From: Cladorrhinum sp. PSN259
Taxonomy: Eukaryota; Ascomycota; Sordariomycetes; Sordariales; Podosporaceae
Reading direction: 5' to 3'
DNA: 64,000 bases
Assembly: GCA_033725935.1 (NCBI GenBank)
Contig: MU867105.1
Coordinates: forward strand, 62,001 to 126,000
Numbering within the stretch: the stretch's first letter is position 1; each line of letters begins with the position of its first letter. A program made the position numbers and the translations under genes. The notes under the pieces were generated by a model. That model saw only the letters and a program-made list of their open reading frames with translations, was not told the DNA's origin and made no database searches. Of the stretch, positions 11,796 through 23,625 are shown one piece after another.

Positions 11796-13034
11796 TTACT
11801 CAACGCTGGTGGGAATCTTGACCGCACCTCTCCGGCGATCATTATGCGGCACGCCATATCTCCAGCCGACACCAGATCTGGCCCTGCCGTCGCGACCGAC
11901 GCTATCAACATTGATCTTCTCAAAGCGGAACTCAAAGCCTCTCGGCGAGCGGACACGGATCTTGTTCTGCTCCTCTTGGATGGCCTTGATCTCCAAGCGA
12001 CGAGCAAACTCAGCCTCGTGCTTGGCGGTCGACTCGATAAAATCCTGCTCGGCGATGCGGGGCGAAACACCCTTGGCGATCTGCTGCTCCAGCCTGATGA
12101 GCTCGGGAATGCGCATCTTGCTGTCGGGGGGAAGGATGTGGTCGCCAAACGCCTTGGCGGCATCGGCGCGAGTGAACTCGCGTGACTCGGACACGGGCAC
12201 AAACAGCTGCTGCATGGTGTAGCTGTGGATGTGGATGTCGTTGATGGGCTCGAAGGGCTCCTCGCCGTGCATGAGGTTGACGGTAGGCAGCATCCTCTCA
12301 ACTGCTTTTGCGTAAGGGATGGCCAAAGGCTTGTTCTATATCAAGGGGGGGCGCCAATTAGCTTTCCTGCCAAGGGACCATAATTGACGAAATACAAGTC
12401 GGAAGAGAAAGTTCCAGTTTCAGTAACAAACAAAGCATTCTAACCATGGGGTATGTCTTCAAGACTAATCGAATTTATTTTGTATATCATCATATAGAAG
12501 CGGGGGAGGGGGGTTCAAGATAAAAAAGGGAATACTAACCGCAGCCTCCATCCTCTTCTCAATATGCTTCATGCGCAGAACAGCGGCAATGCGGCGAATG
12601 TCGACGGCAAACTGAGCCGAGAGAGCCCTAAGCGGCATCATCCTCACGGTTGCATACTCCCAGATGGTCTCGCGCGCGGAATCTGAAAGTACGGGTTCGC
12701 TCACGTACTCGGGATTGGAGGGGAACGGCCTGTCGATCGGAAGACCCTTCTCTTCCATGAGGGCTCGGGAATCTTTGCTCACATAATTGGGCCCGACAAC
12801 CTCGTGGTTCTGATACCTTTTACCGGGACCCTTGAGCCAGTCTCGAAACATGCGTTGGGGTTTGGTGGCCTCACGCGGGGTGGATGTGGAGAAGAGGCAT
12901 TGTTGCGACTGCTGGTGATGTGTCGAAAGGGTTGCCCATGCTGCGGTGGCCGGCCGCCACAGTGGTATGGAGTTCTCGAGACAGTTGAGCAGCTGCTTCG
13001 GCGGGCAGCGGGTGCTGCCTATCCGAGGTGGCAT
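11796..13034 (-). CDS. Mitochondrial small ribosomal subunit protein mS35 (Rsm24)
   Basis: Exons 13034-12540 and 12335-11796 encode 344 residues. The N-terminus is rich in Arg/Ser/Thr with few acidic residues and includes 'CLFSTSTPREA', a typical mitochondrial presequence with a cleavage region near residues 45-55. The conserved core spans the junction ('HIEKRMEAA' then 'NKPLAIPYAKAVERMLP'), followed by a run on strands and helices ending in a basic tail with 'GWRYGVPHNDRRRG'. The family is the fungal S24/S35 (mS35) component of the mitochondrial 37S ribosome. The 204-nt intron is long and lies in a region with other splice-like signals; a small extra exon near 12445 cannot be excluded, but direct joining restores the family pattern. 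The start chosen is the ATG in ACCATGCC at 13034. Confidence 0.82.
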
Positions 13035-13448
13035 GGTGAGAAAAAAAAAAGAGAACAGCGGTTTTGCGTGTGGAGGAAGGAGTTTGTTGAGCTGTAGATT
13101 CGGGAGTTGCATTTTTTTCGGCACCACACGGCGCCCGGGGAAGCGAAGCTCTGGCCCCACTTTGAACCGTGGGGTCAAGGTTCGACCAATCACGTTTTAC
13201 CAAAATATATCGCAAAATATAGTTATTATTTTTATAAGTCCCCCTTCGTGTATATAGGGGACTGTGCGCTACAAAATAGGTACTTACGAACAAAGAGAAT
13301 TGGTATCAAGTATGATCTTGTGAGATTACCCAGACGCTCCGACTGCCAAATGGAAATCAACCAAGAAGCATGTCCCGTGTACTCCATACTTCAGAATATC
13401 CAAGGGGTTTTTTTGGGGAAAAAATTTGAAAAACACGGGCACCCAAAC
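13035..13448. other. Promoter of mS35 gene / 3' region of Ssk1-type gene
   Basis: About 410 bases between two minus-strand genes. No gene is seen. It contains AT-rich DNA at 13195-13230 and a plausible leader for the ribosomal protein gene. Confidence 0.4.
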
Positions 13449-16081
13449 TCAATACGCCTTAGCTGCCGAAGCAGTCAACGAAGTCGAGGCCGTCAACCCA
13501 TTAGCCATCGCTGTTCGCTCCTTTTTGGCCTTGGCCTTCTTCGCCGCCGTATCGTCATCTGTGTACGTCTTCCACTTTCGCCAGCCGTCAAAGTCAATCA
13601 ATGCTTGCATGCAGCCCCATTCCATCACCTTTCTCTCGAGCCACACGTACGTAACAGGCTGCCCAAAAGAATTGTTGTTAGTTTACATAGTCAGCGGGAC
13701 AAGACACCACGGGTCCTTACCTTGGTGAGAAAGTCGTTGCATCCGGCTGCCAATGCCTCGTGTCTGTCGCTCTGAAGAGAGCTGGCCGTCAGGGCAACGA
13801 TGATCACAGGACTCTTGAACCTCTCTCGGTTCTTGAGGATATCATCTTCCGTTTCCTCTCTATCATCAATTTCTGACTTTCCTTTGCCCGAGGCGGCCGA
13901 GAAGGCACCGATCGAATTGATTCTTTCCAGCCGCCGAATCTCCCTCGTGGCATCCAGGCCGTTCATGATTGGCAATTGGATATCCATGAGCACCAGATGG
14001 AAACCCCCATTCCGCCATTTGGTGACGGCCTCGCGACCATTCATAGCAGTCGCCCAGCGCACCTTGAGTCGTTTGATAAAGGCCTCCAGCAGCCGAAGGT
14101 TAATGATGTTGTCCTCAACAATTAGAACGTTGATGGGTGGAACACCACCACTGAGCATTCCAGCCGGTAGTGCGGGCCCGTCGGCCTTCTTCTTCTTGGC
14201 CTTGGACATGGCAGAGAGTCGAGGGGATGCTGTCCGTGCCGGAGGAGTGCTGACCCTCGCAGGAGCCGCAGGAGCCACTTCGGAAGCCGGGGTTGTTGGC
14301 AGGGGCGGCATTGGCGCGGTTGCGACCATGCCCGTCGTGCTGGCAGGTGCGGAGGGTGGTCCGGGAATCATTTGTGCGCCATTGGGTTGTTCTGAAACAC
14401 CTGAATGAGTTTTTGGGCCTAGGTCCATGATATCTGATAGCTGCGTACCTTGGACTGTAACTGGGGCGGCGGCAGGACCCCCAACGGGGGCAACAGCAGG
14501 AATCGAAGCCCCGGAAACAGCGGAGGTCGTCGCGGGGGCGAGAGAAATGGTAGTGGTATGGCCCGAGGCACCAATGACATTGAGTATGGTAGGGGATGAT
14601 GTGTGTTGTCTCCCCAGTCGGGGCCTCTCAGGTCGGTCCCGGTAATTCTTTCCTCTCGTTCCACCTGGCGAGGGGATTTGGGGTACCTGTCCCGTACTCA
14701 AGACCGAGATTGAATGTGTAGCTTGCGTTGTCCCGTTCACGTTGGGTCCGGCTGCAGTAACCGGCGCGTTAGCAATAGCTCCCGGGCCAAAGTAATCGGT
14801 TCCATTTTCTAGCGGCCGGGCATCTTCCCCCCAAACTACCGATGTGAGGTGCTGAGCGTGCGGTGGTCCATTGCGAGGAGACGATCGTGGGGACAGGCGC
14901 CGCTGTGGAACATCAATGAGAAGCGCCTCCTCGACCGTTTGTCCTCCCGGGAAGTAAGCATCCAAGGTGCGAGCCATGGGTTCGTCGGGCCCCAGGATTC
15001 GGTCCTGTCTCTGTTGTTCCCTGGGGACAATTTTGAGGACCAAGTCGGGCGCGTCAAATTGGCGACCTAGCGAATTGGAGTATTTGCGCAATATCATGTC
15101 CCGGACATCATCAACCAGATCCTCTTCATTGATAGTGACGAGAGTGGGCGAGCCACCGGGCCTCTTGACCCAAATCTTGCGGGTGACCATGGTTGCGCTA
15201 ATTGGCAGCAGATTTTCAAAGGTAGCAGGGTCGAATTCATCGGCTTGGGCGGCGTTCAGAAGCGTGCGGATTAATGTGGTCTGTCGACTGGGCAGCAGAC
15301 TTTGTCGTCGAGGAGGCACAGTCGGACGGGCGACCGAATTGGAAACTGAATTGGAAGGGCGCAATTGATTGCCGTCGTGGTTCACGGCGGGATCTTGGAG
15401 ACGGATTCGGCGCACGGCAGGTTCGTTGTTTTCGGTGTCGCGGTCGTGTTTGCCATCTGCAGCCGCGATCTCATCGATGCTTGAGAGAGCCGAGGGTTTG
15501 CTTGCGGTTGAGAAGCGGCGATCTACTCCGTTTGGTTCGTGGGCACCGTCGCTGCTCGGGGCCATTGATTTGTGCGGTGTCAATGGTTCGCTGCTGCTCT
15601 GGGTGCTGGAATCCAGGGTGGCGGTGGAAGGGTCGTCTACAGGTGGAATTAAAAGACCGTTGGGGGCATTTTTGGGGCTCTCGGGGCCGGCGCTCTTGCT
15701 CCCTAGATTTCGTGCATCGCCGCCGTTGCTGCTGCTGCTGGTGACGTCGGTGGGTGTTCTTGTGTCGCGGTGCTCTCCTTGGTTTTGATTTGCTGTGTGT
15801 CTCAGGGGACGAGTCGGGCCTAGCTCCCGCCCGCCGGTTTCAATTGGCAGTGCAGGTGAGCAGGCGGGAGCAGCTGCTGCTTCTGTGGCTTTTGCGGCAC
15901 CGGGACCGTGAGCGCGATCCCCTTCAACAACACATTCCGGCTCCCGGTCGTGGCCGCCTTCGCTCTTGGAACTGCTTATGCTCTTGGAGCTGTGATTGCT
16001 CTTGGCTGATGACAGCGATAAGATGCCGCCCGACTGGCGACGCGGAAACTTGGCTCGCAGCTTGGACTTGAGGTCTCCCAT
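13449..16081 (-). CDS. Ssk1-type response regulator
   Basis: Exons 16081-13721 and 13658-13449 encode about 856 residues, joined by a 62-nt intron that links 'NDFLTK' to 'PVTYVWLERKV'. The C-terminal receiver domain (about residues 650-815) shows all phosphorelay residues: an acidic pair in IVEDN (Asp657), the phospho-acceptor in LMDIQLP (Asp700) and the conserved Lys787. It also carries the long Ser/Gly/acidic insertion typical of Ssk1/Mcs4. An earlier region, about residues 310-420 ('KIWVKRPGGSPTLVTINEEDLVDDVRDMIL' in part), is the Ssk1 N-terminal conserved domain. The rest is disordered. In fungi this protein takes phosphate from histidine kinases through a phosphotransfer protein and controls the HOG/OS-2 MAPK cascade under osmotic, oxidative and fungicide stress. 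An in-frame extension upstream of 16081 exists but lacks conservation features; MGDLKSKLRAKF is the more natural start. Confidence 0.9.
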
Positions 16082-17723
16082 CACCCGCCAGCTCTCACCG
16101 CAATCCAAGGCTGTCCAAGACAGTCTCCTGCCCCGCCGACTGCTGCTTGCTTCCAGGTTTTCTGGCCCTGGACAGGGCAGGTCAGGGCAAGGGAACGATG
16201 TCGACGGTTTGGTGTTCTGGTCTTTGGTATTCTGTATCAAATTCTGGGCAGAGCGAGAGCGGCGTGCACGGAATATGTGTGTGGCTACAAAGCCCGTCCA
16301 CGGGATTTTATGAAATTAAAAACGCCCGGAGGTGGCATTCTGCATCAACAATCGGGAATAGGAAGGGGATCGCTCCAAGAAGTTTTAGGAGCTTCCATTT
16401 GAGTGCCATCCAACGGCTCGATAAGACAGGGCTTGGCAACGACCGATCCCCCATCGAATTCGAGATCCCCCGCAGCGGAGAGCCAGCACCTGGTCCAATG
16501 GGGACAATGGTCGGTTCTGCAATGTCTGCAACTCGTCCTGATCATTGATAATCGAGTCTGTTATGAGGCTGCATGTTTCATTACGGGATTGGGTTCCACT
16601 CCCGCCGAGCCATCTGGCCCTTTGATATTGGGAGAAAGTTTCAAGTTACAACCCCATGATTTCCTCCTTCACCGAGGTAATGTAAACATCCGACGGCCCC
16701 ATGCGGCGCTATAAGCAGCCTCCCGGATAGTATGATACATGTCAATTATCTTGCAAACGCCTGGCCGTGGAAACACCATCCGTGTCTCCAATCCCTCGCT
16801 GCCACGATGGTCGGGGAATGGCGGAAAGCTGGCTTGTAAAAGGAGTAGAGAGGATTTGAGTAACTATTCCGTAATTAGTCGTCGCGAAGAAAACTAATAT
16901 TGCAGGCTGTCTGCATGCTGTTGTCCGGGATGCATATACATATAAATATGCAGACTTATGTATGCACGCATGTAGTGTCGACGCAAAACATGCATAGTTA
17001 AAAATCATGTTGACAGGACGACAACAAGCCTTTTCTTTGCATGTTACAAGGAGATCTAATAAACAACCCCAGCCATCGACTGATGGGAATTGAGTTGGTT
17101 AGACTGAAAGTATTTTCTAGATTTCCTTGTCATCTTAATATTCCAATATAAAGATGGCAAGAAGGTTCTTGCCCGCCATTGGATGCCATGCCAGCCCGTG
17201 CACTTCCTTCAGTAGCGCAGCCTTGGGCTCCAACTCCTCCGCGATCCAAAACCCACCCACCAAAAATAAAAATTTACCATTGTTCCAGAGATGCAGAAGC
17301 CCAAACCCAAACCCAATGTCAACCTTCTCCATGGTATTCGTTCCCAGACCTCGATTTTAGATGCTCTGCTCTTGGCATGGATCGCCCTTGAGCTCAGGCT
17401 CCCGGGCAGTTGGGACCCGGACCTTGAAGCAGCTGATCACACCACTTGTAAATACAAACATGGCAAATACACCCGAAAAAGAGACCGAAAAACAAGAAGA
17501 AGAAAAGATATTCACCATTGGATCTGTGACCCGCGTCCTCAACCCCCCACGTCGCGCTCGCTCACGCTCTGCGTTTGACGCGTCGTCCATTCCAGTTAAA
17601 ACCCCGGCTAGCAACCTACCTCAAAGTTTCCCCTCCCTTCTGCTCCCCTTCCCTCGTTGACTACCTTAGATTGCCACTTTGACTCTGCCTCTTTTTTTTT
17701 TTCTGCCGTGATCCCCGTTGCCA
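16082..17723. other. Shared upstream region of divergent genes
   Basis: 1.64 kb between the divergently transcribed Ssk1-type gene (-) and the ATPase gene (+). Several short open frames are present but none has family features. A run of alternating CATA/TATG near 16930-16975 and a T run just before 17700 are visible. It probably holds long 5' leaders and both promoters. Confidence 0.45.
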
Positions 17724-19919
17724 ATGCAACTATCCTCGTTTGCTAAAATGGATCAAACGGCGCTCTCAAGGCCCGCCTCACCAGCTCCAAAACAGGTCAC
17801 TGACACTACCACTTATACCCCCAAGGAGTCCTTCCCCAGCTTCGAGTTTGGCACGCAAAAATTCGTCTTCAAGCCCCAAACGCCAGCAGCAGCCTCACAG
17901 CCTTCACCTTCACAAGACTTGGTTCCGCACAAGTCTTCGAGCCCTCCATCCATTTTTGGAAAGGGCGGCAGTGCAAATCTCTTTGGGACGGATGCCAGTG
18001 CCGAATTTTTTGCTTCTATGTTCCAGCAAACACCACCCAATACCTCTTCATCTCGGATACCTACAACGCCGGAATTCTCGTTCAGCAGCGCTTCGGTACC
18101 GCCTGTCATGTTTGGCTTTGGCAAGAGCGAACCCCAATCCCCAGCCGTAAACGACCTCACAAAAAGCATGGCGAGTTTCAGCTTCCCGGATACTTCTTCA
18201 TCGCCCATCACCGGCAACCCGAACAAGAAAAACGCCAAGGCTCTCACCATCCAGACGGCAGTCGAGTCTGAAAGCAGTGACCAAGGAGAAGCAGGGAGCG
18301 AGACCGAAGTTGACAGCGACGACAGCACCGGCAGCACCGGCAGCATCACAGATCCCAGCAGTGAAGCCATTCTCTCGACTCATCTGGGACTTCTGGACCA
18401 CCAGCCTGGGCTTGATGACTTGAACGAGATCAAAACCACTCCGATCTTCACCGAGGCAGTCAGAAAGCATGCCATATTTTTGGCAGGAGGTCACACCGCC
18501 GGGGACAAGCCGTTTAGTCAATACGGCCTTCTAGCTGGCGACATCAGTCCCGACCGCGAGAACCCTTCGGCCGACCCCCGTATCTTTTGGAACATCGCCG
18601 CTCCGTCGTCTTTCTTCATCTGCGGCAGCCAGGGTTCCGGCAAGAGTCACACCCTTTCCTGTCTGTTGGAGAACGCGCTTGCGCCTTGCAAGGCCAACGT
18701 GCTCCCTCGCCCTCTGACCGGAATTGTGTTCCATTATGATACCTTTATTTCTGACACTGGTGGCTCGCCTTGCGAAGTGGCGTGGCTGTCCTCCAACAAG
18801 GACATCAACGTTCGGGTGCTCTGTCCGCCCACCAACTTCAGAACGATGCAGAAGCTATATCAACGGTTTCCCCGGATCCAGGTCGAGGAGCTCCGACTCA
18901 ACGAGTCCGACTTGAACACCAAGCGAATGTTGGATCTCATGGCCGTCTCGACCGGCGGTAACTTGCCCCTTTACCTGCACGTCGCGCAGCGCATTCTTCG
19001 CGATTTGCGCATTACGCAACAGCAGACCAACACGGGATTCAACTACACTGCTTTCAAGAAGCAGCTTGCCTTGGAGAACCTGACAGACATGCAGCTCGCG
19101 CCGCTGAAGCAGCGTCTTGACACGCTCGAGTCCTTCATGGTCGAGTCCCAGGCGAAAGAATACGACATGTTCAACTCGTCCCGCAAGAAGGCGGCAAAGA
19201 ATGTTGGCAAACCGAAGGGAACAGACTGGACCCCGCGCAACGGCACTCTGACGATTGTTGACTTGTCTTGTCCTTGCGTTTCCGCAGAGACTGCTTGCTC
19301 GCTCTTCAACATCTGCTTGTCGTTGTTTTTGGAGCAGGAGAGCACGAAAGTGGGCAGGGTGATTGCGCTTGACGAGGCGCACAAGTACATGACCGAGTCG
19401 CAGGAGTGCATGACGCTAACCGAGTCCCTTTTGGCTACCATCAGACTGCAGAGGCATTTGGGGGCCAGGATACTGATTTCGACTCAGGAGCCCACGATTA
19501 GTCCCAAGCTGCTGGATCTGTGCAGCGTCACGGTCGTTCATCGGTTTACGTCGCCTGATTGGTTGCACGCGCTGAAGAGACATTTGGCGGGTGTTAGTTC
19601 TGGGGGACGGTTGTTGGAGAAGGCGAAGAAGTTGAGTGAGGCTCGTGATGGTGATGATGACGATGTAGTACAGGGAGCGTCAGTGTTGAGTCTTGGTCAT
19701 GAGGATCCGGCTTTGGAGTTGTTTTCGAGGATTGTGGACTTGAGGGTTGGTGAGGCTTTGATGTTTGCTCCGAGTGCTATTGTCTCTTTGAAGAGGAAGG
19801 GGAATGATGACGACGAGCCTGGGCTTAGTGAGGTCAGGCGGCTGGCTCATGGTGTTTTGAAGGTTCGGATTAGAAATAGGACGACTAAGGATGGTGGGCG
19901 TAGCATTATGGCTACTTGA
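17724..19919 (+). CDS. P-loop ATPase (HerA/FtsK-like) with FG-rich N-terminus
   Basis: A single open frame of 731 codons. Residues 1-160 are disordered and rich in Ser/Pro/Phe-Gly, with repeated FG motifs (PSFEFGTQKF, SIFGKGG, NLFGTD, MFGFGK), then an acidic Ser stretch (about 175-220). A nucleotide-binding domain follows with Walker A GSQGSGKSHT (about residues 301-310) and a hydrophobic Walker B ending in DEAHKYM (about 550-556). A sensor-like 'ILISTQEPT' lies shortly after, as in HerA/FtsK-type and related AAA-like ATPases. The C-terminus returns to charged sequence. The role is unknown; it is likely a DNA- or protein-remodelling ATPase of filamentous fungi. Two starts are possible: ATG 17724, or ATG 17748 (AAAATGG), which has the better context. 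Confidence 0.75.
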   Translation: MQLSSFAKMDQTALSRPASPAPKQVTDTTTYTPKESFPSFEFGTQKFVFKPQTPAAASQPSPSQDLVPHKSSSPPSIFGKGGSANLFGTDASAEFFASMFQQTPPNTSSSRIPTTPEFSFSSASVPPVMFGFGKSEPQSPAVNDLTKSMASFSFPDTSSSPITGNPNKKNAKALTIQTAVESESSDQGEAGSETEVDSDDSTGSTGSITDPSSEAILSTHLGLLDHQPGLDDLNEIKTTPIFTEAVRKHAIFLAGGHTAGDKPFSQYGLLAGDISPDRENPSADPRIFWNIAAPSSFFICGSQGSGKSHTLSCLLENALAPCKANVLPRPLTGIVFHYDTFISDTGGSPCEVAWLSSNKDINVRVLCPPTNFRTMQKLYQRFPRIQVEELRLNESDLNTKRMLDLMAVSTGGNLPLYLHVAQRILRDLRITQQQTNTGFNYTAFKKQLALENLTDMQLAPLKQRLDTLESFMVESQAKEYDMFNSSRKKAAKNVGKPKGTDWTPRNGTLTIVDLSCPCVSAETACSLFNICLSLFLEQESTKVGRVIALDEAHKYMTESQECMTLTESLLATIRLQRHLGARILISTQEPTISPKLLDLCSVTVVHRFTSPDWLHALKRHLAGVSSGGRLLEKAKKLSEARDGDDDDVVQGASVLSLGHEDPALELFSRIVDLRVGEALMFAPSAIVSLKRKGNDDDEPGLSEVRRLAHGVLKVRIRNRTTKDGGRSIMAT

Positions 19920-20652
19920 GTTTTTTTTCTCCTCTTTGTTTAAAGTGGGTATTTTGGAGATGTCTTCTTTTTTCGTCTTCTTCAGTTTGTTCGAAAATAA
20001 CGCGGATTGGATTCGATTGTGTAGGGGTTTGGTGGTTTCAGCGAACTAATGATGGAATGGGCAAGCAACTCTAGGGTTATGAATATTATGTTGGGTTCTA
20101 ATGGACTGATGGGACGGGATGGAAATACCAGGAGTCAATCTCAATACCTGCTTTGGCTTTTTGCCTTTTTTTCTTTCTGTTGGACTGGATACCTAAATGG
20201 CTTTTATCGTTTAAAGGGTGGAGTGCGTAAAACAGTCATTGAGACAGAAAGTTTATATCTTTTTTTAATGGTTCCTGTTGAGAGGGAATTCGCAGTTCAT
20301 TTCATCCATGTGAAGGTTGAGTAAGGTTCAGGAGAACCTGGCAAAATCCAGCGAGTTTGATCAGGTCGGGCGTGCGTTCTGTGATGACAAAGCGCCTCGG
20401 CCGCTGTAAAGCAATGTTCACTGTAGATGCCCCACGGCGAGCCGTTACCTGTACTTCAGTGTATGCCCCTGTTATTCACACACCAAGCTTTTTTCATAGG
20501 TAACCACCAAGATTGAGCGAAACTTGGAATTTCTCACAAACAATTTTTATCTAATCATTGACAAACTGATCTCTTCACATCCATTTTCATAATCAACAAC
20601 CCATCGACGACCACATTCATCACTTTCTCGGCCTAATTAACTCATCGTAACC
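19920..20652. other. Spacer between two + strand genes
   Basis: About 730 bases with no convincing gene. The first third is probably 3' untranslated sequence of the ATPase gene. The last part, with CA-rich DNA before ATG 20653, is probably the promoter and leader of the next gene. Confidence 0.4.
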
Positions 20653-21945
20653 ATGGCGCCCCGATTCACAACCACCGGTGCCTCATCGTCGTCACAACTT
20701 GCAGATGCAAAACCAGGAGACGCAACAATCGACTTTGGTAATCTAAGCTTAATAGAGGACAGACCGACGCCGCGCCCGCCGAGGTCGCCTGCAACGGTAG
20801 AAAGGATCAGGGTGCAGAACAGGCGGAGGGAGTACCTGGAGAGACATCCCGAGTATTTTTTTGGGGGTGACATGGATCATGAGTTGGCTGGTATGTTATA
20901 TATATATATATATGTTCCTTTTGTGCACCAAACGTTTTTTATTTTATTTTATTATAAAACCCTTTTATTCATCACATTTTCTCTGAAAACCCATTTTCAT
21001 TTCAAGCGAGATTAAAAAAATAAAGGGGGGGGGGGAGGGGTATAACATATTATACCCATTTCACTTGATCAAATAAGAGTTATACAGACTACACCTACAT
21101 AGCCGTCGAGTACATTTGCTAACTATACTCATACTCCCAAAGATCCCCTGCTGTACGACAGCTTGATCAGGAGGTTCTGGACTCCAGCAGAGAGAGAAGC
21201 GGACGGGAAATCGAAAGGGTACGCTCGCGTTTTGGAAGGCAGCTTGCTGAGAGGCGAGGAGAGGCTTGCAAAGCTTAGGGAACAGAATGTCAGCGGGTTG
21301 TCGTCGTCGTCGAATCGGTAAATTTTTTTATTCTTTTTTCCCTTTCCCCTTTATTTAGCACCCTTTGCTTGTTTTTTTGAGTATCCATCTAGCTAACAAT
21401 GAGACGGAAAGCGAAAACGGAGATGGAATGGTGTTGGATGACGCAAATCAAGAGCAAGAGCAAGATCAAGAATTAGAAAATGAAGAAGAAGAGGACGAGG
21501 ACGAGGAGGCGTTAGGTACAGGCGAAGCAAGCCACAACGCCGAACTAATAACCCCTCCCAAAACAAAAAAAGAAGGCCAGGAGCAGTGGAAGGAGTTTCT
21601 GAGGGACAGGTTCATAAGAGGAAAAGACGACGACTTTGACTATCAGGGTGAAGTGGACGGAAGGGAGGATTTGGATGTTGTTGAGGAGAGGGAGAGGGAG
21701 GATGAATGGTGTGTTTACTTCCCCTTTTTTCTTCTTCTTTTTTTTTTCTCGTCTGCATGTCCTTGCTCAAGAAATGGCAGTACAGAGAGAGAAGGCTAAA
21801 AGTAAAGATGCTGACTTTTGATAGGTTCGAACAAGAAAGTGCCAGGTGGGCAAGTGATGAAGAAGAAGATGACGATGATGAAGGGGGTGGAGGTATGCAC
21901 GTGGAAAGAGAACTAAAAGGGGAGACTGGAGTTCAGGACTTTTGA
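20653..21945 (+). CDS. CCDC97-like protein (DUF2052)
   Basis: Exons read 20653-20890, 21143-21317, about 21382-21708 and 21825-21945, for roughly 286 residues. The first two exons carry the family signature: 'RVQNRRREYLERHPEYF' followed by 'HELADPLLYDSLIRRFWTPAERE' and 'KGYARVLEGSLLRGEERLAKL'. This matches the conserved region of CCDC97, a protein tied to the SF3b part of the spliceosome in animals. The remainder is strongly acidic (EEEEDEDEE) with a conserved WKEFLRDRFIRGKDD block and an 'EWFEQE' motif split by intron 3. The acceptor of intron 2 is uncertain: only a GAG at 21379-21381 keeps the frame, while the TAG at 21390-21392 would create a stop. The nuclear role is inferred from the animal family. 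Confidence 0.75.
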
Positions 21946-23625
21946 AGGCGGATGAGTTTAAAGTAAAGGGGAAAGGAATACCAGGCGTGTGACTGAGGAT
22001 TTCCTTTTTACATTTACACATGTACCTGAAGGGGAGGATTTTAGATAGAGGCGATAAAACAGCCCCACTATTTCCCTGAAACGAGCATCACCACCCACCT
22101 ACATATATACCGACCTGAGAATGCAAAACTTTTTCCACGATAAGTGAGAGAAAGTTAAAAGTTGAAAAGAATCTCCAGAAAGTTCCAGACATACGCAAAC
22201 ACACAGAACTCGCTGTAAGAGGACCATCCTCTCCCTTGATTATCCACTCCCTAAAATGAGTTGAAGAAAACACTTATAATTTATCAGATTAAGCAATAAT
22301 AATGAAAAATAAACGCAAGAAAAAAAAATTATTCGAGTGATGAGTTCTCCCCCTCATCTAAATCCGAGTTTTGCGTCCGTTGCGCGTGGGTAGGAAGATA
22401 TGATGAAAACGGAATTCGAAAGGGCAAAGTAAACAAACTGAGACTTTCACCAGCTAATTTAATTTTTTTATTTTGTATTATTCTTTTTCTTTTTTTTTCA
22501 TTCATTCATTCATTCATTCATTCATTCATGTTTTTTATTCTTCTTTTTTTTCCCTTCTTTCTTTTTTGGGGGGGTTTTTTTTGGGGGGGGGGGGAGGGGG
22601 CCTTTTCCGCTGAGGAGTAATTGAGACTGGGAAGATGGTGGATTCTGCAAGACTTTCTTTGTGAGAGTCGGGAGAAATGAATGGATTTGGACGGTTTGGG
22701 AACTGCAATTCATACCTACCTATCACAAGGGAACGGGTATTCTGCCGGTTATCGAGGAATGGTACGTAACTTAACAGACCGGTGGAAGAGCACCTGAAAG
22801 GGGGTGACTTAATGGTGGCGTAAGAGTTTACTGCTTGAAGGTCCGAACCCTTCCTGTCCAGACGGGTGTCGAGAACGAGGTGTGGGAAGCGCTGCAGTTT
22901 GTGTACCTCGCTCGATTGGACCGTATTATCTCACGCTCCCCCCTCTCTCGGATTCTGGACTTCATCATCATCCCGTCCCGACATCACGAGTGAATGGGCT
23001 GACGAAGCAGACGGTTGGCCCACGGTCGACCCACGGTTGACCTGATTTCTTTCCCCCGCATGTATTCCGGGTACTTCGGCTTCAATTGGAAGAAGACCTT
23101 CAGCCCGTGAATCTGGAACACTTTCTCCTCAGTGGCAGTGTATTTGACACAAATAACTTTAGTCCTGATTGGCAGAAGAGAAGAAACATGCAGAAACAGG
23201 GAGGGTGGATTCCGCGGCTCTGACTGCACTGGGGATCTCCAACGAGCATGAATAAAAAAAAACATGGTTGATTCGTTGGGAAGACACCACTACTCGCATA
23301 AGTCGCGTAAGAATACCCCACGGAAACAATCTTGACTGCAACAGACCTTTACCCAAAGCTGCATTTTGCTTCTTGCCGATTTTCACCCCCTCACAAGGCT
23401 CTGAAAGCCTCAGGCATATCCAACAGAATATTATCCAAAATAGAAACGGAGCACGAATAAAGAAGGAAGACAAGTGAACATAAGAAATCCTCCCATAAGT
23501 AACGAACAAACGGACCAATTTACTCAAAAACCAGACGTCCAGAGGTGCTCTGAAACGTTCCCTGTTGAAATAACGCAGACGAGCTGGTCGATAGCTTCAA
23601 TCTGTGTCGTCCCGAACCAACAACC
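21946..23625. other. Intergenic, simple-sequence-rich
   Basis: About 1.7 kb between convergent genes. It contains A-rich blocks, a (TTCA)8 microsatellite and G/T homopolymers near 22540-22605. No coding frame is supported. Confidence 0.45.
22497..22528. repeat. (TTCA)8 tetranucleotide microsatellite
   Basis: Eight perfect tandem copies of TTCA, preceded by T-rich DNA and followed shortly by T/G homopolymers. Confidence 0.85.
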
